A stretch of DNA of 64,000 bases from Chryseobacterium sp. ISL-80 (lineage in GTDB: Bacteria > Bacillota > Bacilli > Bacillales > Cytobacillaceae), in assembly GCA_018613055.1 (NCBI GenBank), contig JAGGQZ010000025.1, forward strand, positions 280-64,279. The letters are read 5' to 3'. Both the position numbers and the translations under genes were made by a program. Shown piece after piece: positions 58,314 through 64,000 of this stretch (the stretch's first letter is position 1; every line of letters begins with the position of its first letter). The notes under the pieces were generated by a model. The model had not been told where the DNA came from. It did no database searches and was given only the letters and a program-made list of their open reading frames with translations.

Positions 58314-59353
58314 ATTGCTTCACCAGCCGTTTTTATCTGGATTCCTTCAGAAACAGTGACTGTTCCAATCACCGAAGCTCGCTCACCATTTTCGTTAAAA
58401 AATCCAACAAGTTCTGGTGCAATTTTCGGATCAACAGCCACTATCATGCCGATGCCCATATTAAACGTATTATACATGTCCTGGCGGTCAAGTTGTGCTA
58501 ACGATTCCAATGTCTTGAACACCTGGGGAATGTCCCAGCTGCCTTCTTCGATCTCAGCGCCAAGTCCTTCCGGCAGCATCCTCGGGATGTTTTCGATAAA
58601 ACCGCCGCCTGTAATGTGGGCAAGTCCTTTAAGCTCGAATTGCTTCATCGCGGCAAGCACTGATTTTACATAAATGCGGGTCGGCTTCAGCAACTCTTCT
58701 CCAAGTGTGCAGCCGAACTCCTCCACATGTCGGTTAAGCTCCCAGCCGGCCTGCTCAAAAAACACCTTGCGCACAAGCGAGTAGCCATTGCTATGGATGC
58801 CGCTTGACGCAAGCCCGATCAGCACATCGCCTTCCTTGATTTGCTGTCCTGTAATGATATCCGCTTTTTCACATGCCCCAACCGAAAAACCAGCCAAATC
58901 ATATTCTTCCGGAGAGTACATCCCAGGCATTTCCGCCGTTTCGCCCCCGACAAGAGCACAGCCGGCCTGCTCGCAGCCATCGGCAATCCCTTTGACAATC
59001 GCCTCGATTTTCTCAGGCTGGGCCTTGCCGCAGGCAATGTAATCAAGGAAGTAGAGCGGTTCTGCCCCCTGGACAACGATGTCATTCACGCACATCGCGA
59101 CCGCATCAATGCCAATTGTATCATGGCGGTCCATCATGAAAGCCAGCATCAGCTTCGTTCCGACACCATCCGTACCCGAAACGAGTACAGGCTCCTTCAG
59201 CCCAAGGCTTGAAAGGTCGAACATTCCGCCGAATCCGCCCAGCACCCCGAATACTCCAGGCCTGACCGTCCGATTCACATGCTTTTTGATCCGTTCGACC
59301 GCTTCATACCCGGCCTCTATATCCACACCAGCCTGCTTATACGCATTTGCCAT
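58310..59353 (-). CDS. purM: Phosphoribosylformylglycinamidine cyclo-ligase
   Basis: Closes FGAM to AIR with ATP. 347 residues from ATG 59353 ([17 protein letters not shown]), chosen because GGAGGTAG lies 6 bp upstream; the previous GTG would add two residues. The family [12 protein letters not shown]-type segment, [10 protein letters not shown] and [12 protein letters not shown] motifs are visible. The gap from purF is 125 bp, larger than elsewhere in this operon. Confidence 0.95.
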   Translation of the reverse strand: MANAYKQAGVDIEAGYEAVERIKKHVNRTVRPGVFGVLGGFGGMFDLSSLGLKEPVLVSGTDGVGTKLMLAFMMDRHDTIGIDAVAMCVNDIVVQGAEPLYFLDYIACGKAQPEKIEAIVKGIADGCEQAGCALVGGETAEMPGMYSPEEYDLAGFSVGACEKADIITGQQIKEGDVLIGLASSGIHSNGYSLVRKVFFEQAGWELNRHVEEFGCTLGEELLKPTRIYVKSVLAAMKQFELKGLAHITGGGFIENIPRMLPEGLGAEIEEGSWDIPQVFKTLESLAQLDRQDMYNTFNMGIGMIVAVDPKIAPELVGFFNENGERASVIGTVTVSEGIQIKTAGEAI

Positions 59354-59478
59354 GTTCACTACCTCCGATTTGGCTGTTTTTCTTCATCTATCATCCATAA
59401 ATTCATGATTAACTTTTACATTTCAAGTGTGCGCCTTTAGCGGAATTGCACCGTTATCCTTCTAATGGAAACCTATCA

Positions 59479-60891
59479 TCAGCACTTCTGCCCGGCAGGT
59501 ACTGCCTGCGGATAGATTTCGGTCGGATACTTACCTGTAAAACATGCCAGGCACTGGCCGCGTGTTTCGCCAGGTTCATTGCGTCCGATTGCCTCAAGCA
59601 TGCCCTCGACACTCAAAAACGTCAGCGAGTCCGCGCCGATCAACTCACGGATTTCTTCGACCGAATGTTCCGAAGCAATCAGCTCCTCGCGAGTAGATGT
59701 ATCGATTCCGTAAAAGCACGGATTCTGGATTGGCGGTGAACTGATGACAACATGGACCTCAGTCGCGCCCGCTTCCTTCAGCATTTTCACGATCCGGCGG
59801 CTTGTCGTGCCGCGCACGATCGAATCGTCGACCATGATGACACGCTTGCCTTCCACAATCCCGCGCACCGGTGAAAGCTTCATTTTCACACCCTGCTCCC
59901 TTAGCGACTGGGAAGGTTGGATGAAGGTCCGGCCGACATAACGGTTTTTAATCAGGCCCATTTCGTATGGAATGCCCGATTCCTCGGCATAGCCGATGGC
60001 CGCGGAAATACTTGAATCAGGTACACCTGTGACAACATCTGCCTCGATTGGCACTTCTTTTGCCAGCTGCTTGCCGAGATTCTTGCGGGCAGCATGGACG
60101 TTGATACCGTGGATATTGCTGTCCGGCCGCGAAAAATAGATATACTCCATCGTGCAGATTGCTGTTGAAGAACTCATTGAATACATCTCAGAATGGAAGC
60201 CGTCTGCATCGATCACAAGCAGTTCGCCAGGAAGGATGTCCCTGACAAACTCTGCCCCGACGATATCGAACGCACAAGTCTCAGATGCTACTACATACGC
60301 ATCGCCAAGCCTGCCCAATGACAAAGGACGAAGCCCGTGCGGATCGAGCGCGACCATGAATTCTGTCTCGGTCATGATCAAAAAAGCATAAGCACCCTTC
60401 AGCATCGGCAAGGCATTTTTCACGCGATCCTTCAGCTGGCTGAAGCCGCCGCGCTTAATCAGATGTGCCAGCACCTCCGTGTCAGAGCTAGTCTGGAAAA
60501 TGCTCCCCTGTGCCTCAAGCTGATTCCTCAATGCATCGGCATTCACGAGATTGCCATTATGCGCAAGGGCAAGTCCGCCGCTCTGTGATTGGAACAACAG
60601 CGGCTGAACATTCTCGTAGCCGCCTCCTCCTGCAGTCGCATAGCGGACATGGCCGATGGCGCCGACACCCTGAAGATCATCCATTGCATCGGCAGTGAAA
60701 ATTTCCGTCACAAGCCCTTCGCCTTTCCGGCCCTTAAGCTGCTGGCCATCACTGACAACGATTCCTGTGCCTTCCTGGCCGCGATGCTGCAGGCTATGGA
60801 GGCCGTAGTAAGTAATTTGTGATGCCTCAGGATGTCCCCAGATACCAAAAACGCCGCATTCCTCATTCAAGCCTTTTAGTTCAGCAAGCAT
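59479..60891 (-). CDS. purF: Amidophosphoribosyltransferase
   Basis: First committed step of purine synthesis: PRPP plus glutamine to phosphoribosylamine. 470 residues. The propeptide [11 protein letters not shown] is followed by Cys12, the nucleophile exposed after cleavage. The PRPP-loop [16 protein letters not shown] is present, and the C-terminal Cys pair in [12 protein letters not shown] contributes to the 4Fe-4S cluster of the Bacillus enzyme. Overlaps the purL end by 16 bp. Confidence 0.97.
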   Translation of the reverse strand: MLAELKGLNEECGVFGIWGHPEASQITYYGLHSLQHRGQEGTGIVVSDGQQLKGRKGEGLVTEIFTADAMDDLQGVGAIGHVRYATAGGGGYENVQPLLFQSQSGGLALAHNGNLVNADALRNQLEAQGSIFQTSSDTEVLAHLIKRGGFSQLKDRVKNALPMLKGAYAFLIMTETEFMVALDPHGLRPLSLGRLGDAYVVASETCAFDIVGAEFVRDILPGELLVIDADGFHSEMYSMSSSTAICTMEYIYFSRPDSNIHGINVHAARKNLGKQLAKEVPIEADVVTGVPDSSISAAIGYAEESGIPYEMGLIKNRYVGRTFIQPSQSLREQGVKMKLSPVRGIVEGKRVIMVDDSIVRGTTSRRIVKMLKEAGATEVHVVISSPPIQNPCFYGIDTSTREELIASEHSVEEIRELIGADSLTFLSVEGMLEAIGRNEPGETRGQCLACFTGKYPTEIYPQAVPAGQKC

Positions 60892-63092
60892 GGGATGGCT
60901 CCTTTCCAGGCCTTTTTCAGCCCCTCTGCATCTTGATTGATCACATTCATACCATTTACATTAATCTTTAAAACTGGCGCTTCAGCTACTTTCCCGATCA
61001 GCATCGCATCTGTTAAACTCTCAAACTCAATCTGGTTTTCAGGTTTTACTGATAAAATGAAGCGGGATTGCGACTCGCTGAACAACGCCGATACAGCATT
61101 ACCTTCCAGTTCAACTTCAGCTCCAAGACTCTTGCTGCCGATAACGGATTCAGCAAGTGCAACCGCCACGCCACCCTCTGCAACATCATGTGCAGATGCA
61201 ACAAGACCGTTTCTAATCGCTGTTAAAATTTGCGCTTGATAGCTGGCTTCCACTTCTAAATCCAGTTCAGGTGCCTTGCCAAAAATCCGGCCGTTCATAA
61301 GCTTCTGGAGCTCACTGCCGCCAAACTCATCCTTCGTGTCACCCAATAGATAAATCAAATCACCGGCATTTTTAAAATGCTGTGTTGTAACGTGCTTCAG
61401 ATTTTCAACTAATCCAACCATACCGACAACAGGCGTAGGGTAGACAGCTGTTCCGTTTGTTTCGTTATACAGACTCACGTTTCCGCCGATAACAGGCGTA
61501 CTCAGCGTCCGGCAAGCTTCACTCATGCCGTCGACTGCTTTTTCAAACTGCCAGAAAATTTCTGGCTTCTCCGGATTCCCGAAATTCAGGCAGTCTGTGA
61601 TTGCAAGCGGCTCTCCGCCTGAGCAGACGATATTGCGCGCCGCCTCAGCAACGGCAATCTTCCCGCCTGTTTCCGGATCTAAATAGATATAACGAGAGTT
61701 GCAGTCGGTCGTCATCGCCAGACCTTTTTCCGTACCGCGAATTCTGACCACAGCTGCATCCGAACCAGGTGAAACAACCGTGCTCGTGCGTACCATATGG
61801 TCATATTGATCGTAAACCCACTCTTTACTCGCAATTGTCGGCTGTTGCAGCAATTGCAATAGAGTAGCTTCATAGTTTTCAACTTCTGGAACCTCATTGT
61901 CCATGTCCTGGAACTCACGGAAATAAGCTGGTTCGCTGGATGGTTTGTAATAGACTGGTGCTTCTTCAGCCAGCGCATCTGCCGGAACATCAGCAACCAC
62001 TTCCCCTTTATGTAAAAGACGAAGCATCTTGTCTTCTGTTACTTTTCCAATCGCAACCGCTTCGAGCTCATATTTTGAAAAAAGATCGATGATTTCCTGT
62101 TCACGGCCTTTTTCCACGACGATCAGCATACGTTCCTGTGATTCGGAAAGCATCATCTCGTAAGGAGTCATGCCTGTTTCACGCTGCGGCACGAGGTCAA
62201 GATTCATTTCGATTCCTGAACCAGCCTTGCTCGCCATCTCAGCAGACGAACTGGTCAAACCGGCCGCGCCCATATCCTGGATGCCGACAAGTGCATCATT
62301 TTTCACCAGCTCAAGGCAAGCTTCCAACAGCAATTTTTCCATAAACGGATCGCCAACCTGCACAGCAGGACGCTTCTCTTCAGATGCTTCATTCAATTCC
62401 TCGGACGCGAATGTCGCCCCATGGATTCCGTCACGCCCAGTCTTTGCTCCAACGTACATGACGGTATTTCCAACACCATGCGCCTGGCCTTTTTTAATGT
62501 CCTCATGGTTGATCAAACCAACGCACATTGCGTTAACTAGCGGATTTCCTTCATAAGCACCATCAAACTGAACCTCGCCGCCAACCGTCGGAATGCCGAT
62601 GCAGTTCCCGTAACCGGCAATACCGGCAACAACTTGTTCAAACAAATATTTCACCCGTGGCGATTCTAACTCGCCAAAACGGAGCGAATTCAACAATGCA
62701 ATTGGCCTTGCTCCCATCGAAAATACATCGCGGATGATTCCGCCAACACCCGTTGCTGCCCCCTGATAAGGCTCGATTGCTGAAGGATGGTTATGGCTCT
62801 CGATCTTGAAAACCACCGCCTGGCCATCACCAATATCCACGATCCCTGCACCCTCGCCCGGTCCCTGAAGCACGCGCTCGCCTGTGACAGGGAACTTTTT
62901 CAGGACTGGCTTGGAGTTCTTGTAGCTGCAATGCTCTGACCACATAACCGAGAACAAGCCAGTCTCTGTATAGTTAGGAGTACGTCCAAGGATCTTTTCG
63001 GCAGAAGCAAACTCGCTGTCTGAAAGTCCCATTTCACGATAGATTTTTTCCTGTTTAATTTGCTCTGGACTTGGTTCAAGCATTAACCGCAT
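60876..63092 (-). CDS. purL: Phosphoribosylformylglycinamidine synthase, large subunit
   Basis: The 738-residue small-type PurL that works with separate PurQ and PurS to make FGAM. It starts [20 protein letters not shown], matching B. subtilis PurL. Conserved are [20 protein letters not shown] (nucleotide site), [19 protein letters not shown] and the [14 protein letters not shown]-type repeat in the second half. GGAGGG lies before ATG 63092, inside the end of purQ. Confidence 0.97.
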   Translation of the reverse strand: MRLMLEPSPEQIKQEKIYREMGLSDSEFASAEKILGRTPNYTETGLFSVMWSEHCSYKNSKPVLKKFPVTGERVLQGPGEGAGIVDIGDGQAVVFKIESHNHPSAIEPYQGAATGVGGIIRDVFSMGARPIALLNSLRFGELESPRVKYLFEQVVAGIAGYGNCIGIPTVGGEVQFDGAYEGNPLVNAMCVGLINHEDIKKGQAHGVGNTVMYVGAKTGRDGIHGATFASEELNEASEEKRPAVQVGDPFMEKLLLEACLELVKNDALVGIQDMGAAGLTSSSAEMASKAGSGIEMNLDLVPQRETGMTPYEMMLSESQERMLIVVEKGREQEIIDLFSKYELEAVAIGKVTEDKMLRLLHKGEVVADVPADALAEEAPVYYKPSSEPAYFREFQDMDNEVPEVENYEATLLQLLQQPTIASKEWVYDQYDHMVRTSTVVSPGSDAAVVRIRGTEKGLAMTTDCNSRYIYLDPETGGKIAVAEAARNIVCSGGEPLAITDCLNFGNPEKPEIFWQFEKAVDGMSEACRTLSTPVIGGNVSLYNETNGTAVYPTPVVGMVGLVENLKHVTTQHFKNAGDLIYLLGDTKDEFGGSELQKLMNGRIFGKAPELDLEVEASYQAQILTAIRNGLVASAHDVAEGGVAVALAESVIGSKSLGAEVELEGNAVSALFSESQSRFILSVKPENQIEFESLTDAMLIGKVAEAPVLKINVNGMNVINQDAEGLKKAWKGAIPCLLN

Positions 63093-63762
63093 TTGCTTCC
63101 CTCCACTGTTTGACGATTGATTTGAAAAGTTTCAGGCCGTCCGCTCCGCCCAGCAGCTCATCGACTGCACGCTCCGGATGCGGCATCATTCCGAGGACGT
63201 TTCCTCGTTCATTGATGATCCCGGCAATATTCTCAAGGCTTCCGTTCGGGTTCTCGCATTCGTATGTGAACACGATTTGATTATTCGACTTCAATTGAAC
63301 AAGCGTCTCTTTATCGCAATAATAGTTGCCTTCACCATGTGCAACCGGAATTGTGATGACCTCGCCTTTTTCATAGCCAGCTGAAAACATTGTTTCGTTA
63401 TTCTCCACCTTCAGCTCGACCTGCTTGCAGATAAACTTCAGGCTGTCATTGCGGCGCATTGCCCCCGGAAGAAGGCCTGCCTCTAGCAAAATCTGAAATC
63501 CGTTGCAGACGCCAAGCACAGGCTTTCCGGCTTCAGCAGCTTTGACAACTTCCTTCATGACATTGCTGAACTGTGCAATCGCGCCTGATCTCAAGTAATC
63601 TCCATATGAGAAACCACCTGGCAAAAGCACAGCGTCATAGCCTTCAAGACTTTCAGCATCATGCCAGACATACTCTGCTTCTTCGCCAAGCTCATCCTTT
63701 ACCGCATGGTACATGTCGATGTCACAGTTTGAACCCGGAAATACGATCACCGCAAATTTCAC
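63076..63762 (-). CDS. purQ: Phosphoribosylformylglycinamidine synthase, glutaminase subunit
   Basis: Class I glutaminase that delivers ammonia to PurL. 228 residues: [20 protein letters not shown] with its oxyanion glycines, the nucleophile Cys in [16 protein letters not shown], and the C-terminal His/Glu in [12 protein letters not shown]. Overlaps purS by 4 bp and purL by 17 bp. Confidence 0.97.
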   Translation of the reverse strand: MKFAVIVFPGSNCDIDMYHAVKDELGEEAEYVWHDAESLEGYDAVLLPGGFSYGDYLRSGAIAQFSNVMKEVVKAAEAGKPVLGVCNGFQILLEAGLLPGAMRRNDSLKFICKQVELKVENNETMFSAGYEKGEVITIPVAHGEGNYYCDKETLVQLKSNNQIVFTYECENPNGSLENIAGIINERGNVLGMMPHPERAVDELLGGADGLKLFKSIVKQWREANAVNA

Positions 63763-64000
63763 TGTGCAACAACCTCCTCAACTTCATACCTGTAATCCTC
63801 AATCACCGGATTTGCCAGCAGGCGCTCGCACATTTCCTTCACAGTACCGTCAACATCTTTTACACTCTCATCCAAAGTAAGTTCCATATACTTGCCGATT
63901 CGGACATCTTGGATGCCTTCGTAACCATGAGTCGCAAGCGATTTTTTAACAGCCGTCCCCTGTGGATCCAAAACACTTTCCCTTAACGTGACATACACCT
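63759..64000 (-). CDS. purS: Phosphoribosylformylglycinamidine synthase subunit PurS (5' end beyond window)
   Basis: About 80 residues are seen, from [20 protein letters not shown] to the stop; only the first few residues (typically MYKVK or similar) lie past base 64000. PurS bridges PurQ and PurL in the FGAM synthase complex. The GTG at 63998 is an internal Val codon of the usual KVYVTLRES opening, so it should not be taken as the start. The gene continues the order purS-Q-L known in Bacillus, with ATGA coupling to purQ. Confidence 0.93.
   Translation of the reverse strand, partial: VYVTLRESVLDPQGTAVKKSLATHGYEGIQDVRIGKYMELTLDESVKDVDGTVKEMCERLLANPVIEDYRYEVEEVVAQ

Noticed and set aside
60876-64000. 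Purine riboswitch or PurR box
   Set aside because: The leader of the pur operon lies outside the window; overlapping genes leave no room for one inside this part.

Overview
The window looks like chromosome from a spore-forming member of the Bacillaceae (Bacillus or Mesobacillus-like; the genus cannot be fixed from sequence alone). Reasons are the moderate G+C, the AGGAGG-type ribosome binding sites, the spore-surface collagen-like protein, and gene order that matches the purD - yerA-yerB-yerC - pcrB-pcrA-ligA-camS(yerH) - opuE/gatCAB - dgkB - rlmCD block of Bacillus subtilis, here read on the minus strand. Almost all genes are on the minus strand. There are no rRNA or tRNA genes, no complete transposase, no prophage and no CRISPR array. 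Layout from low to high coordinate: (1) 1-11.2 kb is an accessory segment downstream of rlmCD. It holds the N-terminal part of a spore-surface collagen-like protein, a Nif3-like protein, DUF429 and HAD proteins, an Fpg/Nei glycosylase, a plus-strand YtrA-type repressor with an ABC exporter and a secreted protein, a DUF1203 protein, AdaA, and an ECF sigma factor with a frameshifted DUF4179 partner. Copies of the last codons of an rlmCD-like gene are scattered through it. (2) 11.3-17.6 kb: rlmCD, a Gly/His-rich protein, small lipoproteins, a frameshifted coiled-coil/membrane gene and an orphan oligopeptide-type permease pair. (3) 18-25 kb: recQ, an orphan PAS histidine kinase, pncB and pncA (NAD salvage) and dgkB. 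(4) 25.2-34.5 kb: plsY, opuE, a hypothetical gene, the gatCAB amidotransferase operon, an MFS exporter with its TetR repressor, and yueI. (5) 35-40.7 kb: aceBA (glyoxylate shunt), rocA (proline/arginine catabolism) and a DinB-family gene. (6) 40.8-47.4 kb: pcrB-pcrA-ligA-camS. (7) 47.6-54 kb: a sodium:solute symporter, a DUF3231 protein, and yerA-yerB-yerC. (8) 54.4-64 kb: two small membrane proteins, then the distal pur operon purS-Q-L-F-M-N-H-D with overlapping reading frames; purS runs off the right edge. How the genes work together: the pur genes carry PRPP to IMP; aceBA lets the cell grow on acetate and fatty acids; OpuE imports proline, which RocA helps degrade; PncA and PncB recycle nicotinamide; PcrA and LigA serve replication and repair; DgkB and PlsY act on lipids. 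The most unusual feature is a set of seven short intergenic tandem arrays. Each has its own core motif, but they share a period of 20-21 bp (five arrays) or about 52 bp (two arrays), close to whole numbers of helical turns, and each lies about 100-200 bp upstream of a start codon. Six sit between the terminator of one minus-strand gene and the promoter of the next. The second is the set of rlmCD 3'-end tails with a shared hairpin in the first 10 kb, which may be scars of repeated integration at the rlmCD (rumA-type) 3' end.
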